A program made the translations under genes and the position numbers. 19,021 nt of DNA from CAYUNA01 sp047629355 (lineage in GTDB: Bacteria; Bacteroidota; Bacteroidia; Chitinophagales; Saprospiraceae), in NCBI GenBank assembly GCA_047629355.1, contig JBLHWU010000125.1, positions 1 to 19,021 of the forward strand. The letters run 5' to 3'. The notes under the pieces were generated by a model that saw only the letters and a list, made by a program, of their open reading frames with translations, was not told the DNA's origin and made no database searches. Positions 1 through 6,798 of the stretch are shown piece by piece (position 1 is the first letter of the stretch; every line of letters begins with the position of its first letter).

Positions 1-14
1 TTTTTCCATGGGGA

Positions 15-136
15 TTTTAAGGGATAAGAACGGTTTGTACAAACCGTTCTTATCCCTTAAAAAGCACACCCGCATTGCCGCAGGCAATGCGCACTGTATA
101 TTTTGAAGCTCGAAAACCTTACAATTTTCTCGCTTC
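15..136 (-). repeat. Composite triple-hairpin repeat, copy A
   Basis: Three hairpins lie in a row. A perfect 48-bp palindrome spans 15-62 (centre GTAC, outer part TTTTAAGGGATAAGAACGG). A GC-rich hairpin has 8-bp arms at 72-79 and 83-90 around GCA. An imperfect hairpin at 105-136 has arms GAAGCTCGAAAA and ATTTTCTCGCTTC. The same three modules in the same order, on the opposite strand, occur at 2899-3011, which identifies this as a dispersed repeat rather than a one-off terminator. It lies downstream of the DksA-like gene on the minus strand, so it could also end that transcript. Confidence 0.8.
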
Positions 137-255
137 TCCTAATTTAAAACAAAATTACTTTTATCCCTCAATAACCTACCCCGCGCACTTAATTTTAAGG
201 AGGTGACCCCAAATAATTTTCGATATGATTTGAGCTTCCGAATACTTTATCATCG

Positions 256-663
256 TTAGGATCTCCTTTTTGCATTTTCTTCTTCGGTAATCTGCATCGC
301 ATTTTCTGCTGCAAGGCTTCTTCCAGTTGTTGGAACAGCTATTAAGCGGCGTTTGTCAATCAGTTCACCTGTTACGGTGCAAATGCCAAAAGATTTATTG
401 TGAATACGAGTAAGTGCATTTTGCAAATTCGAAATCTGTCTTAGCTGTCGATTTACCATTGTTCGGAACATCTCTAAATCCGTTTGGCTACCAGAATCTT
501 CCATCCAATCACCTTCTTCTTCTATCTTTTCAACCAAATTGGCTATCTGTTGATTGGATGAATGCAGTTGATCATTGCTTTTTTCTAATTCTTTTTCAAT
601 GATTGCTTTAAATTTTTCTAAATCTATGTTAGAATAGCGAACTACTATTGGTTGTAAATTCAT
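256..663 (-). CDS. DksA/TraR-like regulator without zinc-finger cysteines
   Basis: The 135-residue protein has the DksA/TraR layout. An N-terminal helical, probably coiled-coil half (about residues 14-88) carries an acidic turn, GDWMEDSGSQTD, near 51-62. A C-terminal block follows, FGICTVTGELIDKRRLIAVP (92-111), which aligns with the DksA zinc-finger segment. Only Cys95 remains; the other cysteines are T98 and residues near 116-119. From memory, this zinc-less form is common in Bacteroidota members annotated as TraR/DksA family. Such proteins bind in the RNA polymerase secondary channel and tune initiation with ppGpp; that role here is inferred from family only. The gene stands alone, with repeats on both sides. 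The ATG at 663 is the natural start, because the frame then runs straight into the helical region. Confidence 0.75.
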   Translation of the reverse strand: MNLQPIVVRYSNIDLEKFKAIIEKELEKSNDQLHSSNQQIANLVEKIEEEGDWMEDSGSQTDLEMFRTMVNRQLRQISNLQNALTRIHNKSFGICTVTGELIDKRRLIAVPTTGRSLAAENAMQITEEENAKRRS

Positions 664-941
664 TTTTTCGATTAAAATGTTGATGGATATGCAAGTTTTG
701 TTAGCGTTTATTCCCTAACTAAAATTTCAACCCAAATGAAAATAATTTTGAAATATAGATAGAGACTCAAAAAGGACAATTGGTCACCTATTCTTTTAAG
801 AAAATTGAAAAAAAAAGGGAAACTTGCCCCTTCTCCAATTATTTCCATTCATAGTTAAAATGGTCTAATCATTTGATTCTTAAATAATTATCATTTTTCA
901 TTTAAAAAATACCCAAAAATATAACTACTTTGTTATGCTAT
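664..941. other. Intergenic stretch upstream of the DksA-like gene, little content
   Basis: No credible reading frame was found. The stretch is AT-rich. It holds one TAGATAGAGACT string (near 757) that recurs at about 1841 upstream of the MscS remnant, and an isolated GGTCACCTA resembling the GGTCACTTA ends of nearby hairpin repeats. The promoter of the minus-strand DksA-like gene should lie here, but no clear TAnnTTTG box was seen. Confidence 0.4.
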
Positions 942-1046
942 TGCGCCACGCCTAACGGCGCGGCGTATAGGGTTTTGAGGGACAAGAACGGGCATTAAAG
1001 CCCGTTCTTGTCCCTCAAACTCCCCGACGCGAGGCGAAGCCGAGCG
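942..1046 (+). repeat. GC-rich module plus TTGAGGG palindrome
   Basis: A GC-rich segment (CGCCACGCCTAACGGCGCGG) leads into GGGTTTTGAGGG and then a perfect inverted repeat. Its 20-bp arms are 974-993 and 1000-1019, around the 6-nt loop ATTAAA. Another GC-rich segment follows. The order (GC-rich block, then TTGAGGG palindrome) matches the composites at 15-136 and 2899-3011, so I read this as a third, diverged member. The arms are long and strong enough to act as a terminator, but no run of T follows directly. Confidence 0.7.
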
Positions 1047-1103
1047 TAGAATTATAGGTAACAACGTATAGATATTTTATTGGGAAGTTTCAAGAAATCC
1101 TTT

Positions 1104-1196
1104 ATTAAGTAACGATGAAAGAATAAGTTACTCAACTGGATAGAGGATAATTTGTCCTGTCCAGTTGGGGAAGTTATTATTTCACCGTTATTAAGT
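1104..1196. repeat. Hairpin element with TTAAGTAACG ends
   Basis: Imperfect 30-bp arms at 1111-1140 and 1160-1189 (about five mismatches, sharing CAACTGGA next to the loop) enclose a 19-nt loop. The outer ends read TTAAGTAACGATGAAAGAAT and, inverted, AATAACGGTGAAATAATAAC. A further TTAAGTAACGGTAAAATAAT follows directly at 1191-1210. These end sequences recur at 2751, 4250, 12189 and (inverted) 12366, which marks a small non-coding dispersed element. Confidence 0.7.
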
Positions 1197-1241
1197 AACG
1201 GTAAAATAATATTACAGGCGAATGTTTGTGCCTCACGGTCA

Positions 1242-1408
1242 CTTAGTAAAAACGATTTAATAAGTTGGACCATAATGCGCCGTAATTTTTTCTTCTAAAG
1301 AATTCAAAAAATCGTTGCATAGCCTTCGTTACGGAACTATTTTTTGTGTTTTTTAGAAGGGAAAAGGACAAGTATAATGGCCCAAGTTATTGAATCGTTT
1401 TTACTTAG
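1242..1408 (+). mobile_element. MITE-like hairpin element, copy 1
   Basis: This 167-bp segment is nearly identical to 12025-12193. I count one substitution (T for C near 1373) and one-base differences in an A run and a T run. The terminal inverted repeats are about 38 bp: CTTAGTAAAAACGATTTAAT at the left pairs with the complement of ATTGAATCGTTTTTACTTAG at the right. The interior is also largely self-complementary, with TCTTCTAAAG against TTTTTTAGAAGG around a core CGTTGCAT...ACGGAAC. There is no reading frame for a transposase, so it would be non-autonomous. It starts next to the 1104-1210 element and runs at its right end into another repeat end (GGAACACGAAATAAATAA). Confidence 0.85.
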
Positions 1409-1440
1409 GAACACGAAATAAATAATCTTACATTTTTGAG
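1406..1440 (+). repeat. Half copy of the GGAACGCGAAATAAATAA element
   Basis: GGAACACGAAATAAATAA followed by TCTTACATTTTTGAG closely resembles the left half of the complete hairpin element at 7805-7964 (GGAACGCGAAATAAATAA then ATGTAATTTTTTGAG). No matching right arm was found nearby, so this looks like a truncated copy wedged between the element at 1242 and the MscS remnant. Confidence 0.55.
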
Positions 1441-1468
1441 AGGATATTTAGTAAAGGTGAGTAGCAAT

Positions 1469-1816
1469 TTACCCTATTATTTTAATCTGCTTTGTTATCA
1501 ATTGATTCGCAGGAATGACCAAGCGTTCATTTTCATTGATTTGAATCGTCATCGAAATATTGGTCATTTCTACAATCTTTCCTCGTTGTCCATCAATCTC
1601 AATGGTCTGCCTAAACATAAAAGTACGGCGGCTGAAAAAACTACCCAAGATACTCGAGAAAACATCCCTCGATGCGAAGCCGTAAGAGAGATAGCCGCAG
1701 CAGCCATAATAGACCCAATGATTAAAAGTAAATTGGAAGTTAAAATACTGGTATCGACTCCTGCTTGCTGTAAAGCCGTTAAGGTCACCAACATTAATCA
1801 TAATTAATCGTCCCAC
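1469..1816 (-). pseudogene. MscS-type mechanosensitive channel remnant, frameshifted
   Basis: Two minus-strand frames together give the core of an MscS channel. The frame starting at 1794 reads LTALQQAGVDTSILTSNLLL then IIGSIMAAAAISL, the pore-helix region. At about 1678-1692 the sense continues in the other frame with GFASRDVFSSILGSFFSRRT, then FRQTIEIDGQRGKIVEMTNI and RLVIPANQL, the beta domain. A +/-1 frameshift near the CTCTCTTACGG tract is the simplest explanation. A second shift near 1795 is possible, because GRLIMI precedes in the second frame. The first helices and most of the C-terminal domain are missing, so the product should be non-functional. It is only distantly similar to the intact channel at 8067, so it is not a recent duplicate. 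A sequencing error could explain the shift but not the truncation. Confidence 0.75.
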
Positions 1817-1874
1817 ATCTAATTTTTTAATGTTAAAATTTAGATAGAGACTATAGTCCTACTACTCGATCACT

Positions 1875-2117
1875 TTATACATCGTCATTTTCGTCATTGA
1901 TTATTTCATCATAATCTTCTTCCATTAATCTAAAGAAAGTAACCTCTGTTCTCGTAAATTTCGTCGTAAACAAATCTGCTACATCGCCAATTAAATTAAG
2001 CGTGTCCAATGTCTGAAAGACCTCTTTTTTGAGTTCTTCAGGAGCGTCTTCTTTGGGTAGCATTGCTTTGAATTTTTCTTCTAGATGCTTTTGTATGTCA
2101 CTTTTTTCATCCTTCAT
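1875..2117 (-). CDS. Small acidic protein translationally coupled to the sigma factor
   Basis: The 80-residue protein is soluble, with no membrane segment or signal peptide. It is highly charged, with an acidic C-terminus (EEDYDEIINDENDDV). A predicted helical N-terminal region (DIQKHLEEKFKAMLPK) is followed by a PEELKKEVFQTLDTLNL stretch like those found near the membrane anchor of Bacteroidota anti-sigma factors. Its ATG lies 11 bp inside the 3' end of the sigma-factor gene, so the two are almost certainly co-transcribed and translationally coupled. I do not recognise a named family. A sigma partner (anti-sigma or adaptor) is a contextual guess. That it is a real gene rests on the overlap, composition and length. 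Confidence 0.65.
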   Translation of the reverse strand: MKDEKSDIQKHLEEKFKAMLPKEDAPEELKKEVFQTLDTLNLIGDVADLFTTKFTRTEVTFFRLMEEDYDEIINDENDDV

Positions 2118-2658
2118 CTTGTGCGGATTTTAAGAGTTCTGCCAATCGGTCGCGGCTGCGTTTGAGTCTCATTTTGACTGCGCTTTCACTAATTTTTAAA
2201 GAACTGGCAATGATTTTTACAGACATTTTATCCTGATAGCGCATTAATAAAATCAACTTATCATCTGCCTTTAACTCGACAAATAAGGTTTCTAGTTGTT
2301 CTAACTGAATTTCTTTTAGAATTTTGTTTTCCAGTTCAATTTCATCCGCCGCTATGGTTTCATAATCAGATGCATCCAATTGACCAAATCGCAATCGCTT
2401 TTTCCTTTTTAAATAGTCCATACAAAAGTTATAAGTAATGGATTTGACCCAAAAAGAGAAGTCGGACGTACCTTTGAACTTAGCCAGATTCATAAATGTT
2501 TTTATGATAATATCATGCGCCAAATCCTTCGATACATCTGCGTTCTTAGTGATACTGAGGCATTTGTAATAGACCTTATCGCTATATCTGTCATATAGAA
2601 TTCCCAATAGTGCCTTTTCTCCTTTTAGCACCCTTTGGATAATCTCCCAATCTGGCAA
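2107..2658 (-). CDS. ECF-type RNA polymerase sigma factor
   Basis: The 183-residue protein has the two conserved sigma regions only, as in extracytoplasmic-function sigma factors. Region 2 (about residues 18-88) contains LYDRYSDKVYYKCL, DLAHDIIIKTF and FSFWVKSITYNFCMDYLKR. Region 4 (about 120-175) contains LPADDK-like LKADDKLILLMRYQDKMSV and a helix-turn-helix, IIASSLKISESAVKMRLKRS. It directs core RNA polymerase to a specific regulon, which cannot be deduced here. No ATG exists between the upstream in-frame stop and the conserved part. The frame most plausibly starts at the TTG at 2658 (LPDWEII), giving the usual length. The next gene overlaps by 11 bp, and no membrane anti-sigma factor is adjacent. 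Confidence 0.88.
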   Translation of the reverse strand: MPDWEIIQRVLKGEKALLGILYDRYSDKVYYKCLSITKNADVSKDLAHDIIIKTFMNLAKFKGTSDFSFWVKSITYNFCMDYLKRKKRLRFGQLDASDYETIAADEIELENKILKEIQLEQLETLFVELKADDKLILLMRYQDKMSVKIIASSLKISESAVKMRLKRSRDRLAELLKSAQDEG

Positions 2659-2740
2659 GTCGCGATTATCGGCTATGTTTTGTTTATTTAAAATAATTTA
2701 AAGGTTAAAAGTCAACAAAATTAAGGATTGTAAAGGTAAT

Positions 2741-2833
2741 AAATGGTCACTTAAGTAATGATGAAATAGAAGAATCATTTAAAACTCATGTTAAGGGCTT
2801 TTGAAACAATTGGAAGAAGAAAAGTGACCATTT
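2741..2833. repeat. Short element with GGTCACTT inverted ends
   Basis: Perfect 12-bp inverted repeats, AAATGGTCACTT at 2741-2752 and AAGTGACCATTT at 2822-2833, enclose about 69 bp. Inside the left end is TTAAGTAATGATGAAATAG, a variant of the TTAAGTAACGGTGAAATAA motif. The same pairing of motifs (TTAAGTAACGGTGAAAT next to AAGTGACCATTT) occurs at the 3' end of the antiporter gene at 4250-4282, so these belong to one family. Confidence 0.65.
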
Positions 2834-2898
2834 TTTTATATTCAGTCTCTTATTTATCAAAAAAAGGATAGCCTATACCATCTAATATAGACATTTGA

Positions 2899-3011
2899 GC
2901 AGCGAGAAAATCTTAAGATTTTCGAGCTTCATCAACACAACTGCCTGCGGCAGCGCGGGTTGGGTTTTGAGGGATAAAAACGGTTTTTACAAACCATTTT
3001 CACCCCTCAAA
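2899..3011 (+). repeat. Composite triple-hairpin repeat, copy B
   Basis: Three modules match copy A (15-136) in inverse orientation. They are an AGCGAGAAAATCTTAAGATT hairpin at 2901-2927, a GC hairpin CTGCCTGCGGCAG at 2941-2953, and an imperfect TTTGAGGGATAAAAACGG palindrome at 2966-3011. The last palindrome has several mismatches, unlike the perfect one in copy A, so this copy is decaying. It lies between the divergent sigma-factor and antiporter genes, so a terminator role is unlikely here. Confidence 0.75.
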
Positions 3012-3097
3012 TTCCCTTTGATTTTAATGTCAAGATATCTAACGGTGATGTAGTTAAGTAACACGTAGTAAGAGTAAAAAAATAAACTTATTAACCT

Positions 3098-4285
3098 ATG
3101 ATTTTTGTAATTGCTATTAATCCAAACTTGCCCAATTTTGTCCTATTAGGATTAATAATTATTGGTCTAAGTATCCTACTTCGGTATTTTAAGCAACCTT
3201 ATGCTATCGCTTACATTCTTGCGGGTATTGCTTTAGGGGAACATGGCTTAGCCGTGATTACGGATGAGGCAATGATTACGGAAATGGGAGAAATTGGATT
3301 GATTCTATTACTATTTTTCATTGGTATGGAAATTAATTTACCTGATTTATTGAAAAAATGGAAATTGGCAGGAGTTGGCACGGTACTACAGATTTTAGTT
3401 AGTGTACTATTAGCAATTTTAATAGGTTCATTTTTTGACTGGCCCATGAATCGGAGTATTGTAATGGGTTTTGTGATAAGTTTGAGTAGTTCTGCGGTCG
3501 TCATTAAGTTATTGCAAGATGGTAATGAAATCCAAAGTCCCACCGGACAAGATGTGATTAGTATTTTATTAATGCAGGACATTTTGATTGTACCAATGTT
3601 GATTATGACCAGCTATTTAGGTGGGCAGGAATTGGCAACCCATGAAATCATTTTGCAACTTGTTGGCGGGGTCACAATCATTGGATTAATTTTTTGGATT
3701 GCCAAAAAGGAAACCATCACATTGCCCTATAACCAACATATCGAAGCAGACCATGAGTTACAGGTTTTTGTAGCTTTTATTTTTTGTTTTGGCTTTGCCT
3801 TCTTGACTGCTTTGTTTGGACTTTCTGCGGCCTTGGGTGCTTTTGTTGGAGGAATGGTGGTTCACGCTGCTCGTTCAACAGAGTGGTTCCACGATAGTCT
3901 GCATTCTTTTCGAGTGATTTTTGTAGCCCTATTCTTCGTCTCGGTGGGTATGTTGATTGACTTGCAATTTATTTATGAAAATGGAACAATGATTGGACTA
4001 ATCATTATCGCTGTTTACTTGAGCAACCACTTTATCAATGCGGGCATTCTTCGTTACTTTGGAAGAAGTTGGAAAAATAGTTTGTACGGAGGTGCGTTAT
4101 TGGCACAAGTCGGGGAATTGAGCTTTGTTTTAATGGCGAGTGCTTATCAAGCAGGTATTGTGTCGGATTTTTCTTACCAATTGACAATCGTGGTTATTGC
4201 GCTGACTTTGTTAATTAGTCCATTTTGGATAGCAGCTACAAAAAAATTATTAAGTAACGGTGAAATATTAAGTGACCATTTCTAA
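3098..4285 (+). CDS. CPA2-family cation:proton antiporter (KefB/C-like membrane domain)
   Basis: The 395-residue polytopic membrane protein has about 11-12 hydrophobic helices. CPA2 landmarks are present: IAYILAGIALGEHGL near the first helices, LILLLFFIGMEINLPDL, the LSSSAVVIKLL segment, SPTGQDVISILLMQDILIVP with the conserved QD aspartate, and LSAALGAFVGGMVV. It should exchange K+ or Na+ for protons across the inner membrane. It lacks the cytosolic Rossmann (KTN/RCK) domain that makes KefB/KefC glutathione-gated; many CPA2 members are this short. The last 12 codons (LLSNGEILSDHF) consist of the TTAAGTAACGGTGAAAT/AAGTGACCATTT repeat, so the natural C-terminus may have been replaced. The three enzyme genes that follow point to an osmotic or pH role. 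Confidence 0.85.
   Translation: MIFVIAINPNLPNFVLLGLIIIGLSILLRYFKQPYAIAYILAGIALGEHGLAVITDEAMITEMGEIGLILLLFFIGMEINLPDLLKKWKLAGVGTVLQILVSVLLAILIGSFFDWPMNRSIVMGFVISLSSSAVVIKLLQDGNEIQSPTGQDVISILLMQDILIVPMLIMTSYLGGQELATHEIILQLVGGVTIIGLIFWIAKKETITLPYNQHIEADHELQVFVAFIFCFGFAFLTALFGLSAALGAFVGGMVVHAARSTEWFHDSLHSFRVIFVALFFVSVGMLIDLQFIYENGTMIGLIIIAVYLSNHFINAGILRYFGRSWKNSLYGGALLAQVGELSFVLMASAYQAGIVSDFSYQLTIVVIALTLLISPFWIAATKKLLSNGEILSDHF
4250..4282 (+). repeat. Dispersed repeat forming the end of the antiporter gene
   Basis: TTAAGTAACGGTGAAATATT followed by AAGTGACCATTTC combines the end motif seen at 1191, 2751 and 12189 with the AAGTGACCATTT end seen at 2822. It is read in frame as LSNGEILSDHF just before the TAA stop, so a non-coding repeat supplies the protein terminus. 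Confidence 0.65.
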
Positions 4286-4290
4286 ATTTG
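4283..4290 (+). promoter_or_regulatory. Candidate -7 box TAAATTTG
   Basis: TAAATTTG fits the Bacteroidota -7 consensus TAnnTTTG and overlaps the antiporter stop codon, 38 bp before the ATG at 4328. No good TTG is found 19 bp upstream, so the promoter may be weak or coincidental. If real, the three-enzyme operon can be expressed separately from the antiporter. Confidence 0.35.
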
Positions 4291-4327
4291 CAGTCTTTCT
4301 TTTTTTTTTACTAAAAAATTACCAAAA

Positions 4328-5779
4328 ATGACAGCAAAAAAAGCTTCAAATGGCTGTACTACAATGCAACCAAATGAGTTCGAGGCACACCAACATTGGT
4401 ATCCAAAAGCCTTGAATGCAACCATTCATCCGATGATTAGCTTTTTCCTTAACCTGGAAAAAGAACGCATCATTACCCGTTATTGCCATCTTCATCCTAC
4501 TGTTGATACCATTAAATTAAGGGAAATTCTCAATTACAAAGCAAAGTATTTTCAATGGGCAGGAGCAGATTTACTCAATGTAACTTCTTCTGGTGGCAAA
4601 CGACAAATGGTCGTCATTGAAAACAACTCCTGCCCTTCAGGACAGAAGTCTATGCCTTTGGTCGATGACAACCAAGAGCAAGGCAGTTATCGGCTTTTGG
4701 TGGAGCGTACTTTCAAGCCTTTGCTTAAAAACTTAAAAGTTAAAGGTGCATTGGCCGTTATTTATGACAAAAACCCAATGGAGGCTTCAGGCTATGCCAA
4801 AGTCATTGCGGATGTGATGAACGAACCGGTTCATTATGTTGCTTTTTATTCAGAGGAGGAAAATCCTGCGGTTTGGTTTGAAGATGGCATCATGCACATT
4901 CGTAAAAAAGATGGAACAACTACACCTATTCGAGCCGTTTTTAGATATTTAACACAGAAACCTTGGAACCGACTTCCTTTGCATTCCAAAACACGCATTC
5001 TCAATCCTGTTATTGCTTGCTTAGCGGGAGGACGTAATAAAATGGTCGCAGCAAAAGCATACGATATTTTTAATGCAGAACTACAGCCTTTTGGATTGAA
5101 AATCAATATGCCTGAAACCATTTGGGATGTTCGGAAAAATGAGGTACCACTATGGGTCCAAAAAATGGGCGGGCAAGCAGTTGTTAAAGTACCCTATAGC
5201 AATGCAGGACAGGGCGTTTACACCATTGTTACGCCCGACGAATTGGATAAATTTATGGAATTAGAGTTTAATTACGATTTGTTTATTGTTCAAAGTTTGA
5301 TTGGTAATTCCAATTGGAGCAGTAGAACAGCAACAGGCAAATTGTATCATGTAGGCACAATTCCTAATCAGAAAAACGAAACCCACGTCGCGGATATTCG
5401 CGTAATGGTCAGCTCCACAGAAAAAGGCATTCGACCACTTTGTACTTATGCAAGAAGAGCTAAAAAACCCTTGCTCAATAATATTGAGGACAGTACGAAC
5501 AGTTGGGAAATGTTGGGAACTAACCTGTCTTTTAAAAATCCAGATGGCAGTTGGGGCAGCGATACGAGCCGATTGATGATGATGGATAGACGAGATTTTA
5601 ACAAATTGGGTATCGGCTTGGATGATATGATTGAAGCCTTTATCCAAACGGTATTGTCTATGGTTGCTATTGATAAAATGGCACACACTTTAACGAATAA
5701 AAAAGGTAAATTTCGCATGCGGTTGTTCAAGAGTTTGAATGATGACCCTTCTTTACTTGATGAAATCAAAATCAACTAA
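4328..5779 (+). CDS. ATP-grasp ligase of unrecognised specificity
   Basis: The 483-residue soluble protein has no signal peptide. The C-terminal half has an ATP-grasp pattern: VVKVPYSNAGQGVYTI (about 282-297) is the lysine plus glycine-rich loop over ATP, LFIVQSLIGNSNW (about 318) is the adenine-hinge strand, and ADIRVMVS (about 354) is the Mg-binding strand. The N-terminal half contains VVIENNSCPSGQKSMPLVDD (about 95-114), a conserved-looking segment I cannot assign. ATP-grasp enzymes join a carboxylate to an amine or thiol through an acyl-phosphate. The stop codon overlaps the ATG of the next gene (TAATG), so the two ligases are made together and probably act in sequence. I infer that it forms one peptide-type bond of an unknown compound. 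Fold fairly sure; substrate unknown. Confidence 0.7.
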   Translation: MTAKKASNGCTTMQPNEFEAHQHWYPKALNATIHPMISFFLNLEKERIITRYCHLHPTVDTIKLREILNYKAKYFQWAGADLLNVTSSGGKRQMVVIENNSCPSGQKSMPLVDDNQEQGSYRLLVERTFKPLLKNLKVKGALAVIYDKNPMEASGYAKVIADVMNEPVHYVAFYSEEENPAVWFEDGIMHIRKKDGTTTPIRAVFRYLTQKPWNRLPLHSKTRILNPVIACLAGGRNKMVAAKAYDIFNAELQPFGLKINMPETIWDVRKNEVPLWVQKMGGQAVVKVPYSNAGQGVYTIVTPDELDKFMELEFNYDLFIVQSLIGNSNWSSRTATGKLYHVGTIPNQKNETHVADIRVMVSSTEKGIRPLCTYARRAKKPLLNNIEDSTNSWEMLGTNLSFKNPDGSWGSDTSRLMMMDRRDFNKLGIGLDDMIEAFIQTVLSMVAIDKMAHTLTNKKGKFRMRLFKSLNDDPSLLDEIKIN

Positions 5780-6798
5780 TGAAACAATTTAAAATGCTGG
5801 TTTTAACCGACCACACAAATCACAGTAAAGAAAATTCGCTTTATGCATTAGTTCAAGCAATGGAACAACATCCACAATGCGCTCGAATTGATGTGGCTTC
5901 AAGAGGATTGTCCATAAATAATACTTTCTTTAAAGAACATTCCTCCAAAATTATTTATGCGACTAAAGCTAAAGAATCATTCGCTTTTAATCCATTGGGC
6001 TTGTCATTTACAAAAACACTTGTTGAGGTTTCGCCTAAAAACTATGATGTCATTTGGTTGAGAATGCCACCACCTTTATCGCAAGGTTTTTTAGATTTTT
6101 TAGAAACAGAATTTCCAGACCAAATCATTATTAATGACCCTAAAGGAATCACGGAAACGGGCAGCAAAAGCTTTTTGGTTAATTTTCAAGAATGGTGCGC
6201 ACCCATGAAAATTTGTCGAAGTGTTGACGACATTATTGAGTTTAAAAATCAATTTCCAATCGTGCTAAAGCCTTTTCGAGAATATGGTGGCAAAGGCATT
6301 ATTAGAGTTGATGGAGACACCATTTGGGAAGGCAACGCTAAGTATTCATTTGTAGAATTTGTTGCTACAATAAAAAACCAACCAATTGAATTTTTAGCGG
6401 TTCAATTTTTAAAAAATGTTTCTAAAGGAGACAAACGAATTGTGGTTGTCAATGGAGAAATTTTAGGTGCATCATTGAGACTTCCAGCAAAAGATTCTTG
6501 GCTATGTAATGTAGCAATGGGTGGACAGTCTATACACTCTAAAGCGGATGAAATAGAAATAGAAATGGTCAAAAGTATCCAGCCTATCTTATCAAAAATG
6601 GGAATTGTTATGTATGGCGTTGATACTTTGATGGGCAATGATGGCCAACGTGTCTTGTCAGAAATTAATACGACAAGCATCGGTGGATTACCACAAATAG
6701 CTACGCAAACGGGTAGGCCTGTAATGAAAAAGGCTATTCAACTAATCGGAGATTATATTCTCCAAAAAATGCAAACTAATGTTAGAATTACTAAATAA
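5779..6798 (+). CDS. GshB-like (glutathione synthetase-type) ATP-grasp ligase
   Basis: The 339-residue protein matches the bacterial GshB layout. VIWLRMPPPL (about 94) corresponds to the E. coli FMRKDPPF segment. IIINDPKGI corresponds to the segment before the central domain, and PIVLKPFREYGGKGIIRV (about 161-178) is the ATP-binding loop. GDKRIVVVNGEILGASLR (about 217-234), NVAMGGQS, and VLSEINTTSIGGLPQ (about 292) supply the Mg-binding Glu and Asn. In GshB this forms gamma-Glu-Cys-Gly, but no gamma-glutamylcysteine synthetase is in the window. The tandem second ATP-grasp and the deacylase also suggest a different peptide. RimK-type glutamate ligase activity is another option. It starts at the ATG overlapping the preceding stop and overlaps the next gene by 20 bp. 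Confidence 0.78.
   Translation: MKQFKMLVLTDHTNHSKENSLYALVQAMEQHPQCARIDVASRGLSINNTFFKEHSSKIIYATKAKESFAFNPLGLSFTKTLVEVSPKNYDVIWLRMPPPLSQGFLDFLETEFPDQIIINDPKGITETGSKSFLVNFQEWCAPMKICRSVDDIIEFKNQFPIVLKPFREYGGKGIIRVDGDTIWEGNAKYSFVEFVATIKNQPIEFLAVQFLKNVSKGDKRIVVVNGEILGASLRLPAKDSWLCNVAMGGQSIHSKADEIEIEMVKSIQPILSKMGIVMYGVDTLMGNDGQRVLSEINTTSIGGLPQIATQTGRPVMKKAIQLIGDYILQKMQTNVRITK

Noticed and set aside
1052..1273. 73-residue minus-strand reading frame
   Set aside because: It lies wholly within the 1104-1210 hairpin repeat and the start of the 1242 element, so it is repeat sequence read by chance.
1242..1408. Hairpin elements as integron attC sites
   Set aside because: No paired GTTRRRY/RYYYAAC core boxes at the ends, no integrase gene and no cassette-like spacing of genes.
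1436..1807. 123-residue plus-strand reading frame
   Set aside because: It is antisense to the MscS remnant, which shows clear family motifs, and it has no recognisable features.
5779..6798. Naming the second ligase gshB (glutathione synthetase)
   Set aside because: The motifs are GshB-like, but the coupled ATP-grasp and deacylase genes and the lack of a gamma-glutamylcysteine synthetase in the window make the product uncertain.
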